DNA of 64,000 bases from NCBI GenBank assembly GCA_023259035.1, contig JAHFRA010000006.1, forward strand, positions 1 to 64,000, read 5' to 3'. Below the pieces are notes generated by a model. It worked only from the letters and a program-made list of their open reading frames with translations, did no database searches and was not told the DNA's origin. Below are positions 10,684 to 22,100 of this stretch, one piece after another (positions within the stretch are counted from its first letter, which is position 1; every line of letters starts with the position of its first letter). The DNA is from Gallionella sp. (GTDB lineage Bacteria > Pseudomonadota > Gammaproteobacteria > Burkholderiales > Gallionellaceae). Both the position numbers and the translations under genes were made by a program.

Positions 10684-12777
10684 TCAATCAATCTTGAAAT
10701 TTGCCTTCAACCACAAATTGCGCCCCATCTCATTAACGCGGGTAGAAGAAGGCAACCCGCTGACCCCCATATTCACACGGCTGATATGCTCGGCATAAAC
10801 ACGGTTGGCCAGATTGTCCACCCCTGCGCTGACCAATACGCCCTTGTTGGCACGCCATGTCGCGTTAAATGACAGCACGCTGAAACCGCTTGTGCGGCCG
10901 ATATCCTGCCCGACGATATTGCCCTTGAATTGGTCGAAGCGATCCTGCGCCGCTACCATGCGCAACAGGCCGCCGACATTCCACGCTCCGCTGTCATAAG
11001 CCATGCCGATGCGGCCTTCCAGTGGTGCGATTTGCGCCAGCGCGGTGTTGTCCGTATCGTTGTTGCCGCGCACATAAGCCAGCGAACCGTCCGCTTTCCA
11101 TTGCGGGGCAAATTGCCATGCCGCGTTAGCTTCACCACCCCAAGTGGTAGCCGAAACATTGCGTGTCATCGAAACAGCATGGTTCATTCCACACGCGCTG
11201 CCCAATCCAACAAATGCATTCATGTTGCTTTTACATGCCGATTCAATCAGGTTGTAATCACTGATTTTGTTATAGAAACCCGACAATGAGCCGGAGACCA
11301 TTCCCTGTTTATAGGTCATACCGACATCCAGTTGGGTGGTTTTTTCCGGGCGCACCGTATCGAAAGCGCTCAATGTGGCAGTAGTTTGCTTGTAGATCAA
11401 TTCCCAGTAATCCGGAGAGCGTTCTGCATGACCCAAGCCAGCATAAAAAGTGCCTGCATTACTTAATACGTCACGCTCAAAACGTGCGAAGCCGCTCTTC
11501 AAGGTATCGCTGCGTGAATGGTTGGCAGTTGGATTCGCTGTGGCGGTCATCCCCATCATACCCGCCAATACGGTTGCTCTCTTGTCTTGCGCCTTCCACC
11601 AATCCGCACGCAACCCGCCGATGATGCGCGAATCGTTACCAAGTTGATGGGTAGCTTCGCCAAACAGCCCTTGATTCTGGAAGTTTGCATCTTCTGTTCG
11701 CGGCTGCAAGTCATAGCTCATCGCGCCATTGCCGGGAGCTTTTCCGGTGCGCCCTGTATGCACATTCGACTGAGCATCCAGCCCCAGCTTGAATTGTGTG
11801 GTATCGGCAGGATTCAGCGTGCCGATAACTTTCCCGCCAACTGTTTTGCGATCCGGGTTCATGGCCGCCATCATGCTTGCCGGATTACCACCAGTACGCA
11901 TGCTGTAGCTATCCATCACATGGTCGATGTAATTGCGATAAAGCTGGGTTTCCACTTTTTCCAGCAAGCCGTGATTTGCATTACTCCAGTCAGCTTTCAG
12001 CCCGATGTTGTCACGGGTAAATTTTGAGCCGTCTACCGTACGGTCTGCGTAGGCGGCTTTACCATCGCTTTTCGCCATGGACAATTCCACCCGGGTGTTT
12101 TCATTGGGTGTCAAACCAACCGCACCATTCGCACTCCAGCGCGAATAATAGGAATGCACGCTTGTCCCGTTACCATCCTTGTAATCACCAGCACGCGAAC
12201 TCGTCCCAATGGCGCGCGCATACCAATTCGGCGAACCGCCATGCACATCGCCCATCACATCGGTGCGGCCAAAACTGCCGGCTGTTATGCTACCGTCAAA
12301 CCCTGCGCCGGTATCGCTACGGTGAGCAAAGTTGCGCTCAAACAACACCGTGCCCGCCGAGGTGCCTGCCCCGTACAGCACAGACTGCGGCCCTTTCAGC
12401 ACAGTGATCTTGTCGTAGGAGGATGGAAACACGTAAGCAGTGGGGGGATCCATGCGTGAGCCGCAACCACCCAGAATTTGCTCGCCGTCGAGCAAAATAT
12501 TCAGCCGGGAGCCTGCCATACCCCTAAACACAGGGTCGCCATCGGTGCCGCCTTTGCGGATCGCCGAAAAACCGGGGATAGTCTTCAGATAATCGGCGCC
12601 ATCATGTGCCGGAACCGGCTGGCGCGGCTGGCGTGGATCAGTTTTTACGACTAATGGCTGCTCCATCGCCGGTGCGGTAACTACTACTTCTGGCAAAGCT
12701 GTTTCAGTTGATTCAGCCGCAAACGCGCTGTACGTGAACGCCAATGCGACACAGATAGTTATACGCTTCAATTGCAT
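10684..12777 (-). CDS. oprC: TonB-dependent copper receptor (OprC/NosA-like)
   Basis: A 697-residue outer-membrane receptor with a signal peptide (cleavage after SAFA). The plug carries GADYLKTIPGFSAIRKGGTDG and the OprC/NosA-specific block GCGSRMDPPTAYVFP. Its Cys105 and Met109 correspond to the CxxxM copper ligands described for Pseudomonas OprC. Extracellular regions are Met-rich (PASMMAAMNP, TVLAGMMGMTA), consistent with copper. The C-terminus ends in a beta-strand with aromatic residues (NEMGRNLWLKANFKID). In this family the receptor imports copper across the outer membrane, in some bacteria for nitrous oxide reductase. It diverges from the efflux block, with a palindromic operator-like site in between. 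Confidence 0.92.
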   Translation of the reverse strand: MQLKRITICVALAFTYSAFAAESTETALPEVVVTAPAMEQPLVVKTDPRQPRQPVPAHDGADYLKTIPGFSAIRKGGTDGDPVFRGMAGSRLNILLDGEQILGGCGSRMDPPTAYVFPSSYDKITVLKGPQSVLYGAGTSAGTVLFERNFAHRSDTGAGFDGSITAGSFGRTDVMGDVHGGSPNWYARAIGTSSRAGDYKDGNGTSVHSYYSRWSANGAVGLTPNENTRVELSMAKSDGKAAYADRTVDGSKFTRDNIGLKADWSNANHGLLEKVETQLYRNYIDHVMDSYSMRTGGNPASMMAAMNPDRKTVGGKVIGTLNPADTTQFKLGLDAQSNVHTGRTGKAPGNGAMSYDLQPRTEDANFQNQGLFGEATHQLGNDSRIIGGLRADWWKAQDKRATVLAGMMGMTATANPTANHSRSDTLKSGFARFERDVLSNAGTFYAGLGHAERSPDYWELIYKQTTATLSAFDTVRPEKTTQLDVGMTYKQGMVSGSLSGFYNKISDYNLIESACKSNMNAFVGLGSACGMNHAVSMTRNVSATTWGGEANAAWQFAPQWKADGSLAYVRGNNDTDNTALAQIAPLEGRIGMAYDSGAWNVGGLLRMVAAQDRFDQFKGNIVGQDIGRTSGFSVLSFNATWRANKGVLVSAGVDNLANRVYAEHISRVNMGVSGLPSSTRVNEMGRNLWLKANFKID

Positions 12778-12841
12778 TACGCTTCTCCCTTTAAATAAAA
12801 AATGCGGCGCGATTATCGATGCAATTTATTTGACTGGGAAT

Positions 12842-12873
12842 GTGGCATATTGCCGCGCGGCAAAATGTCGCAC
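12842..12873. promoter_or_regulatory. 32-bp operator-like palindrome between copper receptor and efflux block
   Basis: A near-perfect 32-bp inverted repeat made of two overlapping 17-bp sites, TGTGGCATATTGCCGCG and CGCGGCAAAATGTCGCA. Each resembles the site at 408-424, with the same GGGAA and CCCC flanks. It lies 65 bp before the receptor start and about 120 bp before the tolC-type gene, so it could control either or both. The regulator is unknown. Confidence 0.6.
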
Positions 12874-12992
12874 CCCTTAAGATAGCCGACGTCAATGCGA
12901 TACCAATAAAAAAACAATTTCTTACAAAAGAAGCATTGCTGGATAATATCGAACCGCTATACTGAAAAAAAAGAAAACTCCATTTCCTGCTT

Positions 12993-14513
12993 ATGCGCCC
13001 TCATCTAATGCGTTACGTTTGCGCCCTACTCTGCTTTTGGAGTGGCTTGGCTATTGCCGAGGGGACAGTCGACCCGTTCAACACGGAAGCGCTGCTGCCG
13101 CTCAAACCGGCGCTGCGGTTGGGTGGCGCAGTTGGCGATCCATGTGCGGAGGCCATGCTGAATGGCGCGCTCAATCTGCCAGAGGTGGTCAACCTCGCGT
13201 TGTGTAACAACCCGCAAACCCGCGAGGCGTGGGCAAGTGCACGAGTGCAGGCGGCGCAGATCGGCATAAGCAAGGCAAGTTATTTGCCCAGTCCCAGCCT
13301 GACTGCTTCAGGCAACCGCAGCAGGATAGATACTGCGCCCAGCGTGTACCAGCGCAACCTTGGCTTGAGTCTTTCCTATCTGCTATATGATTTCGGTACG
13401 CGTGCTGCCAACCTGGAAAATGCGCGCCAGTTGCTGGATGCTGCAACCGCCACACAGGACAGCACGGTACAAGCGGTGTTTCTCTCTGCGGTGCAGGCTT
13501 TCTACCAAACACAGGCAACGCTTGCCGCATTAAATGCAGCGCGCGAATCGGAACGCGCCGCGAAAGAAAGTTTCGCCGCCGCCGAGGCACGCTATGCCAC
13601 CGGAAGCGCAACACCTGCCGACAAGCTGCAGGCACAGACAGCTTACTCGCAATCCACGCTGAACCGTATTACCGCCGACGGCAACATGAAAAATGCAAAA
13701 GGTGCGCTGGCAAATATGCTCGGGCTGGATGCCAACCGGGATGTGTCTCTGGTAGCTGCAAATGGTTTTTCTGCCCAGCAAAGCTCCTTCACCAACCCGC
13801 CAAAACTTGATGTAACTACTCCAACAAAGGGTGCCGGTTACGCGGAAGAAGGAGATGCACTTAAGGTTTTTGAGCGTGATGTTGCTGCGCTGATTGAAGA
13901 AGCACGGCAGCGTCGCCCCGATATTTATGCCGCGACAGCACAAGTAAAAGCCGCCGAATCCAATGTGGATGCGGCGCGCGCGTCAGGCAAACCCTCTATC
14001 TCCCTAACCGCTTCAACTAATCAAAGCGCCAATGCCGGTGTCATCTCACGCGGTTCATCGGCCGGCATCAACCTAAGCGTGCCAATTTTTTCCGGCTTTG
14101 CGCCAACCTATCGGATACGTGCTGCCGAGGCACAAGTGGAAACCCAAAAAGCAAAACTGGAAGGTTTGCGCTTAAAGGTCGCACTGGATGTCTGGACGGC
14201 TTACCAGAATCTCACCACTGCGACACAGTCGCTACGCTCGACTGCCGACCTGCTGAACAGCGCTGAGCAATCGGAACGGGTCGCACTTGGCCGCTACAAG
14301 GCCGGGGTGGGCAGCATGCTGGACGTATTAAATGCGCAAAGCGCTTTGGCCAGCGCGCGTCAGCAGCGCATTCAATCCACGTTTAGCTGGAATATCAGCC
14401 GCGCCACGCTTGCCCAGGCAATGGGTAGTCTGGATGCCAACTTATTGCAGACCTTGCCGGACAGCAGCCAGCTACCCGGCGCGGCTCTTCAACAGGAAAA
14501 AAACCATCCATGA
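12993..14513 (+). CDS. TolC-family outer membrane efflux channel
   Basis: A 506-residue precursor with a signal peptide (MRPHLMRYVCALLCFWSGLAIAEG). The mature part shows the two OEP repeats: helical hairpins with LPEVVNLALCNNPQTREAWASARVQAAQIGISKASYLPS in the first half and VAALIEEARQRRPDIYAATAQVKAAESNVDAARASGKPS in the second. Each is followed by the strands that insert in the outer membrane. As a trimer it would form the exit duct for the tripartite pumps encoded downstream. The TGA overlaps the next ATG (ATGA), indicating translational coupling. The ATG at 13008 is an alternative start. Confidence 0.92.
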   Translation: MRPHLMRYVCALLCFWSGLAIAEGTVDPFNTEALLPLKPALRLGGAVGDPCAEAMLNGALNLPEVVNLALCNNPQTREAWASARVQAAQIGISKASYLPSPSLTASGNRSRIDTAPSVYQRNLGLSLSYLLYDFGTRAANLENARQLLDAATATQDSTVQAVFLSAVQAFYQTQATLAALNAARESERAAKESFAAAEARYATGSATPADKLQAQTAYSQSTLNRITADGNMKNAKGALANMLGLDANRDVSLVAANGFSAQQSSFTNPPKLDVTTPTKGAGYAEEGDALKVFERDVAALIEEARQRRPDIYAATAQVKAAESNVDAARASGKPSISLTASTNQSANAGVISRGSSAGINLSVPIFSGFAPTYRIRAAEAQVETQKAKLEGLRLKVALDVWTAYQNLTTATQSLRSTADLLNSAEQSERVALGRYKAGVGSMLDVLNAQSALASARQQRIQSTFSWNISRATLAQAMGSLDANLLQTLPDSSQLPGAALQQEKNHP

Positions 14514-15753
14514 AAAAACTATTGCGTTCTCCGATGGGTTTGCTCTTCCTCGCTGTTGCCGTTATCACCGCAGGCATCGCCATTTATCGGCAGTTCTACA
14601 TGGCCGCACCAACGCAGCAATATCGCTTGCAGGAAGTAATAAAAGGCGAAATCAGCCAGGTCGTCTCAGCCAATGGCACAATCAATCCGGTAACGCTGGT
14701 CAATGTGGGCACGCAAGTTTCCGGCACGGTAAAAAAACTCTATGTAGACTTCAACAGCAAAGTCGAGAAGGGACAGATTTTGCTGAAGCTGGATGATGCC
14801 CTGCTCGCCGCACAGCAAAAACAAAGTCTGGCCAACGTGCAAAGTGCCAATGCTTCGCTGGAATTAACCACCGCAAACGAAGCGCGTATGCGTAACCTGT
14901 TCGCGCAGGAATACGTTTCGCGGCAGGAGCTGGATACCGCGGTGCAAGCCAAAAAAGCCGCCGAAGCCCAATTGCAATTGGCGCGTGCGACGGTGGAAAA
15001 AGACCATGCCAACCTGGCTTATTCGGTAATCCGCTCACCGGTATCCGGTGTGGTGGTGGATCGCTCGGTAGATGTCGGTCAAACCGTTGCGGCCAGCTTG
15101 CAGACCCCGACATTGTTCAAGATTGCGCAGGATCTATCCAAAATGCAAATCGATGCAAACTTTGCCGAGGCGGATATCGGCAACATCCGCGTCGGGCAGA
15201 CGGTGCGCTTCACCGTGGATGCCTTTGCCGGGCGCAACTTTCAGGGCGAGGTCAAGCTGATAAGGCTCAATCCGACCACCGTGCAAAATGTAGTGACCTA
15301 CGATGTGGTGATCAACGTGGATAATCCCGAGCAGATTTTGCTGCCCGGCATGACTGCCTATGTGAGCATCGCGGTAGCCAGGCGCAAGAATGCACTGCTG
15401 GTTCCCAACGTTGCGCTGCGTTTCAAGCCTGCCAATGATGACAGCCAAAAAAACACTGCCCGCCAAGCGCCTGACAACGCGCAGAAACGCGGTGGTGGCC
15501 AGGCAGGCAGCACGACCGGTGGCGGCGCCTCAAAACCCAAGCGTGACGCTCTTTCCGGAAAAGTATATGTGCTGGAACGCGGCAAACTGACACCCATCAG
15601 CGTGTCACTCGGCATCACCGACAACCGCAATACCGAAATTGTCGCCGGTGATCTCAAGGAAGGTGTCCAGATAGTCGTTGGTGACGCGCAAACGGAGGAT
15701 AAATCAAAAAGCTCCAGCAGCTCTGGCAGCAGGCCACCGATGAGAATGTTCTG

Positions 15754-15754
<1 letters not shown>
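14510..15754 (+). CDS. MacA-like periplasmic adaptor (membrane fusion protein)
   Basis: A 414-residue adaptor with one N-terminal anchor (LLFLAVAVITAGIAIYRQFY). A lipoyl/barrel-sandwich half follows (GTINPVTLVNVGTQVSGTVKKLYVDFNSKVEKGQ), then a helical hairpin, the second lipoyl half (YSVIRSPVSGVVVDRSVDVGQTVA) and a beta-barrel. A low-complexity segment (about 310-350, GGGQAGSTTGGGASKP) sits before the last domain, and the tail is Ser-rich (KSSSSSGSRPPMRMF). It should bridge the MacB-like ABC pump in the inner membrane to the TolC-type channel. Its TGA overlaps the start of the ATPase gene. Confidence 0.9.
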
Positions 15755-16566
<812 letters not shown>

Positions 16567-16642
16567 ACACGGTGCGCGTAGCGTTGGCGCGGCTAGAAGT
16601 CGCCGCACGTGGCGTTTTATGCTCGCCCGATGAGGTGGCCGC

Positions 16643-17863
16643 ATGATGTTCGCCATGCTTGGCGAAGCCTGGCGCGCGATGGGTGCGAACCGGCTGCGCA
16701 CCATGCTGACCATGCTCGGCATGGTGATCGGCGTTGGCGCGGTGGTGCTGATGATGTCGATCGGACAAGGCGCGCAATATGCCATCAAGCAAACCATTGC
16801 GGCGATGGGCAGCAATCTGTTCGTGCTGCTTTCCGGCAGCACTTCGACAGGCGGGGTTCGCTCGGGCGGCGGCGGCAATCTCACCCTGACGGTCAGCGAT
16901 GCCGATGCCATCGCCGAGCTGCCCGGCGTGCAGGTCGCGGCGCCGATTCACCCCGGCAACGCGCAGATTGTGTACGGGCCGAACAACTGGAACACCTCCA
17001 TCATCGGCACCACCCCGGACTATCTGGAGGCGCGTTCCTGGCCGGTTATTTCGGGTTCGGCCTTCACCGACTCGGACGTGCGCTCCGCCACGCGCGTCGC
17101 ACTGATCGGCAGGACTGCCGCCGAAAATTTATTCGGCAATGAAGATCCGGTCGGCAAGACCTTCCGCATCCGGCAAAGCCCGTTTACCGTCCTCGGAACA
17201 TTGGCGGCCAAGGGCCAGGGCATGGATGGGCGAGATCAGGATGACACCATCATCATTCCGCTAACCACGGCGCAGCGCCAGGTATTCGGCTCCCAGTTTC
17301 AGGGGTCGGTGCGCATGATCATGGTGCAGACCACTACCCAGGAAGCCATGCCTGCCGTGGAAAAATCCATGACCGAATTGCTGCGTCAGCGGCATCGCAT
17401 ACGCGAAGGCATGGACAACGATTTCTTCCTGCGCAACCTGACTGCCGCAGCCGATTCCGCCGAAGAAAGCACGCGCGTCATGTCGCTGCTGCTCGGCGCG
17501 ATCGCCTCGGTATCGCTGCTGGTGGGCGGCATCGGCATCATGAACATCATGCTGGTTTCGGTGACCGAGCGCACCCGCGAGATCGGCATCCGCATGGCGA
17601 TCGGCGCGCGCGAACGCGACATCCTGCTGCAATTCTTGCTGGAAGCCATCATCATCTCGGTGGCCGGCTGTTTCATCGGCCTGCTGCTGGGCATCGGCGG
17701 CGCGCTAACGGTTAACGCGTTGACCGGCACAATGGTTATCATATCGGGCAGTTCGGCGGTCGTGGCATTTGGCGTGGCTGCCACGGTGGGTATCTTTTTC
17801 GGATTTTATCCGGCGCACAAAGCGGCCCAGCTTGATCCGATAGAAGCATTGCGCTACCAGTAA
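16643..17863 (+). CDS. MacB-like ABC permease (FtsX fold)
   Basis: A 406-residue permease. The N-terminal helix (NRLRTMLTMLGMVIGVGAVVLMMSIGQG) is followed by a large periplasmic MacB_PCD domain (about 50-270) and three C-terminal helices of the FtsX module (LLLGAIASVSLLVGGIGIMNIMLVSVTERTREIGIRMAIGA). The EIGIRMAIGA coupling segment is intact. The 76-bp gap after the ATPase gene is unusually long for this otherwise overlapping operon and contains no obvious gene. With the adaptor and TolC-type channel this completes a MacAB-TolC-type exporter. Confidence 0.92.
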   Translation: MMFAMLGEAWRAMGANRLRTMLTMLGMVIGVGAVVLMMSIGQGAQYAIKQTIAAMGSNLFVLLSGSTSTGGVRSGGGGNLTLTVSDADAIAELPGVQVAAPIHPGNAQIVYGPNNWNTSIIGTTPDYLEARSWPVISGSAFTDSDVRSATRVALIGRTAAENLFGNEDPVGKTFRIRQSPFTVLGTLAAKGQGMDGRDQDDTIIIPLTTAQRQVFGSQFQGSVRMIMVQTTTQEAMPAVEKSMTELLRQRHRIREGMDNDFFLRNLTAAADSAEESTRVMSLLLGAIASVSLLVGGIGIMNIMLVSVTERTREIGIRMAIGARERDILLQFLLEAIIISVAGCFIGLLLGIGGALTVNALTGTMVIISGSSAVVAFGVAATVGIFFGFYPAHKAAQLDPIEALRYQ

Positions 17864-17928
17864 TGCGAAGCGCGGTCAATCGCATTACCATTCGCAATTC
17901 AAAAACAGATTTAAATGGGACTTTATAG

Positions 17929-19140
17929 ATGAACGTTGTGTCTCACGAAAAACCTTCGACACACATCAAGCGGCGCACAGGAATTGCACTGGCAGCCATT
18001 TTGCTTATTGCACTGGCCGTCGCAATCTGGTTGTGGCGCGCCAGCAGCCCTGCGGCCAAGTCCAAGGAAACGGGCATGATCCAAGTGGTGAGCGCCGTGG
18101 TGGCGCAAGCCGATGTATCGGTCAGGCTCACCACCAACGGCACGGTGTCAGCGCTGCAAACGGTTGATATACGCCCGCAGATCAGTGCGACAATCAAAGC
18201 GGTGCATATTAAAGAAGGACAGTTCGTGCGCAAGGGCGACAAAATGTTCTTGCTTGATATCCGCACCGAAGACGCCAACCTCAGCAAAAGTTCTGCACAG
18301 ATAGCAAAAGATCGTACCGACCTGATGAACGCCGAGCGTAATCTCGAACGCCAGCGCGAGTTATTCAGGCAGGAATTTATCTCGCGTGCCGAGTTTGATG
18401 CAGCACAAAATCAGGTGGACATATTGCGGGGCCAGCTTGAAGTCGATCGCGCTTCCGTGGAGGCAAACCAAGTAGCACGCAGTTTCGGCGAGATCACCGC
18501 GCCAATTGCCGGGCGCACGGGCGCCATTACGATATATCCGGGAAGCCTGGTACAACCGAACGGCGTTGCGCTGGTGAGCATCACGCAGATCGACCCGATC
18601 AATGTCAGTTTCACGTTGCCGGAACGCGAGCTTGCAGCTTTGCAACAGGCTTTTGCCAAAGGCGAAGTACCTGTCAGCGCGAAGCAGGATCAGGCCGACC
18701 AGCCAATCCTGAAGGGGCGTCTGGTTTTTATCGACAATACGGTGGATATGGCAAGCGGCACGATTCGTCTCAAGGCGAAATTTCCCAATGCTGACTATCG
18801 CCTCTGGCCGGGCATGTTCGTCACGGTGGATCTTGCGCCGCGCACACTGGCCGGCGCGGTTACAGTTCCAGTGCAGGCGGTGCAAACCGGGCCGGAAAAG
18901 AAATTTCTTTATGTGATCGGGGAAGACCGCAAGGTAATTTTGCAGCCGGTGAATGTGCGCTTGATTCAGGACAATATCGCTGTAATTGAGGGTGTCGCAC
19001 CGGGCGCGCGTGTCGTCGTGGAAGGCGCACAGAACCTCAGGCCCGGCAGCGTGGTGGCGGAGTCAGAGGACAGAGGACAGAGGACAGAAGACAGACAAAA
19101 CAAAAGCGCTACAAAACCCGACAGCGCAGGCAAGCAATGA
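17929..19140 (+). CDS. RND efflux adaptor (MdtA/AcrA-like)
   Basis: A 403-residue adaptor with an N-terminal membrane segment (TGIALAAILLIALAVAIWLW) rather than a lipobox. The lipoyl motif (VDIRPQISATIKAVHIKEGQFVRKGDKMFLLD), hairpin, beta-barrel (FTLPERELAALQQAF) and membrane-proximal domain are in standard order. The last 30 residues come from a short tandem DNA repeat (AGAGGACAGAGGACAG, read as EDRGQRTEDR) and are not family sequence. It overlaps the RND pump gene by ATGA and starts 65 bp after the MacB-like permease, so one transcript may cover both pumps. Confidence 0.92.
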   Translation: MNVVSHEKPSTHIKRRTGIALAAILLIALAVAIWLWRASSPAAKSKETGMIQVVSAVVAQADVSVRLTTNGTVSALQTVDIRPQISATIKAVHIKEGQFVRKGDKMFLLDIRTEDANLSKSSAQIAKDRTDLMNAERNLERQRELFRQEFISRAEFDAAQNQVDILRGQLEVDRASVEANQVARSFGEITAPIAGRTGAITIYPGSLVQPNGVALVSITQIDPINVSFTLPERELAALQQAFAKGEVPVSAKQDQADQPILKGRLVFIDNTVDMASGTIRLKAKFPNADYRLWPGMFVTVDLAPRTLAGAVTVPVQAVQTGPEKKFLYVIGEDRKVILQPVNVRLIQDNIAVIEGVAPGARVVVEGAQNLRPGSVVAESEDRGQRTEDRQNKSATKPDSAGKQ

Positions 19141-22100
19141 ACATTTCCGAGCTGTGTATCCGCCGCCCGGTCATGACGGTGCTGCTGTCGGCCTCCGCCG
19201 TGCTGGCCGGCATTCTCGCCTACGGCGGCATACCCATTGCCGCGTTGCCGAGTTACGATACTCCCACCATCTCGGTTAACGCAACGCTACCCGGCGCCAG
19301 CCCGGAAACCATGGCCTCATCGGTGGCCACGCAACTCGAGCGCCAGTTCTCCACCATCTCCGGCCTGGCTGTAATCAACTCGACAAGCACGCTGGGCAAC
19401 ACCTCGATCACGCTGGAATTCGATCAGGGCCGCAATATCGACAGCGCCGCCATTGACGTGCAGGCGGCGTTGCTGCGCGCACAGCGCTCTCTGCCGACGG
19501 AAATGACCACGCCACCGTCGTATCAAAAGGTCAACCCCGCCGACGCACCGATCATTTTCCTGACGCTGACCTCGCCCTCGATGTCGCTGTCGGATTTGAA
19601 CAGCTTCGCCAGCGACCTTATTTCACCGACGCTTTCCACGCTGCCCGGCGTGGCGCAGCTAAACATCAACGGACAGAAAAAATATGCCGTGCGAGTGCGC
19701 GTAAGTCCGGGGGCGCTTGCGGCACGCAACCTGACTGTCGATGACATTGCCACCGCGTTGCGCAACGCTAACGCCAATTCTCCGGTCGGCACGCTCGAAG
19801 GGCCGCGCCAGACGCTCATCATCCAGGCCAACCGCCAGCTCGGCAACGCCGCCGCGTTTGCCAATCTGATTGTGGCCACCGCCCCGGGCGGCAGTCCGGT
19901 GCGACTCTCCGAGGTTGCAGTGGTCGAGGACAGCGTGGAGTCGGTGACGACGGCCAGCTGGGCCAACGGCGAACGCGCCATCACGCTTTCGGTGCAGCGC
20001 CAGCCGGGCGCCAACACCGTCGCGACAGTGGATGCGATCAAGGCGGCAATGCCCGGCCTCATTGCCCAGATGCCGTCGTCGGTTCAACTCAAGCTGCGCA
20101 GTGACCGCTCGGTGTCGATCCGCAATGCGATCCACGATGTGCAGGTCACGCTGGCGATCACTGTCGCCCTCGTCGTGCTGGTGATTTTCCTGTTCCTGCG
20201 CAAGGCTACCGCCACTTTTATTCCGGCGTTGTCGCTGCCGATTTCGCTATTGGGCAGCGTGGCGCTGATGAAAGCCTTCGGCTACAGCCTGGACAATATT
20301 TCGCTGCTCGCCATCACCCTTGCGGTCGGACTGGTGGTGGATGACGCCATCATGATGCTCGAGAACATCGTGCGCCACATCGAAACAGGCATGCCGCCGC
20401 TGCAGGCCGCGCTGCAAGGATCGAGAGAAATGGGCTTCACCATCATTTCGATTTCCCTGTCGCTGGTCGCGGTGTTCATTCCGATTTTCTTCATGCCCGG
20501 CGTGATCGGACTGCTGTTTCATGAGTTCGCCGCCGTGGTCGGGATCGCCGTGCTGGTATCGGCGGTGGTGTCGCTCACGCTGATCCCGATGTTGGCCAGC
20601 CGTTACCTGGTTCAGCATGAAACAGAGGGGCGAGGCATGAGATGGACAGCATGGTTCGAGCGTGGTTTTACCCAAGTGCTGGAATCCTACGAACGCGCGC
20701 TCGACTGGTCATTGCGCCACAAACGCGCGGTGCTTGGCATCGCGGTCGGCACCTTGCTCGCCACCATCGTGCTATTCATGGTTTTACCCAAAGGATTTTT
20801 CCCCAACGAGGATATCGGTCAGGCAATCATCACCGTGGATGCGGTCGAGGATATTTCCTTTCCCGCCATGGTTGATCTGTTAAAACGCACTGGCGACGTG
20901 ATTCGCGCCAACCCTGCCGTCGATACGCTTATTGTCAACGCCAGCGCCAGCAACAGCGGACGCCTGTTCATGAACCTCAAACCGCTTGGCGAGCGTCCGC
21001 CCATCGACAAGGTGATCGAGGAACTGCGCCGCGAGACTCGATCCATTCCCGGCGTCAGTGTCTTCATCAACCCCATTCAGAACCTCCGGCTGGGCAGTCG
21101 CGTCAGCAAAAGCCGCTATCAGTACATCATGCGCAGCGTGCGCGCCGAAGAGCTGCGCGTGGCGTCCGACGGCCTGATAGCGCGGATGCGCGAGGAAGCG
21201 ATTTTCCGCGATGTCACCAGCGACGCGCAACTGAAAGGCTTGCAGGCGCGGCTCAATATCAACCGCGACAAGGCCAACCTGCTGGGCGTGCAGATCGCCG
21301 ACATCCGCTCCGCACTCTACAGCGCTTTCGGCGAGCGCCAGATTTCGACAATCTACACTTCCAGCGACAGCTATCAGGTCATCATGCAGGCCGCCGCCGA
21401 GGATCGCGCCGACGAAAGCGCCTTCGACAAGATATATGTGCGTGCCAGAAACGGCACACTGGTTTCGCTGGCCAGCGTTGCGACCGTCAAGCGCGAAGTG
21501 GGGCCACTCGCGATCAATCACGCCGGACAGCTTGTGGCACTGACGATTTCCTTCAATCTCGCGCCCGGCGCTGCGCTGGGCGATGCATCCAGGCGCATCG
21601 AGCAATTCAAGCGCGAGCTCAATATGCCGGTGAGCGTTCTCACCAGCTACGGTGGCGATGCGGCGGCATTCCAGTCTTCACAATCGAGCCAGGTGGTGCT
21701 GATCATCGCCGCGCTGCTGGTGATCTATGTGCTGCTTGGCGTATTGTATGAAAGTTATATCCACCCGATCACCATTCTTTCCGGACTACCCTCGGCTGCG
21801 GTCGGCGCGCTGGCGATGCTGTGGCTGTTCAACATGGATCTTTCGGTCATCGCGATGATCGGCATTCTGATGCTGATCGGCATCGTCAAGAAAAACGCCA
21901 TCATGATGATCGACTTTGCTCTCGATGCGCAGCGCAGCGGCGGCATGGCGCCGCGTGAGGCGATCCGCACCGCCTGCCTGCTGCGTTTCCGCCCGATCAT
22001 GATGACCACCCTGGCGGCACTGATGGGCGCTCTGCCCATCGCCATGGGGCTCGGCGCAGGCGCCGAACTGCGTCAACCGTTGGGCCTCGCGGTGGTAGGA

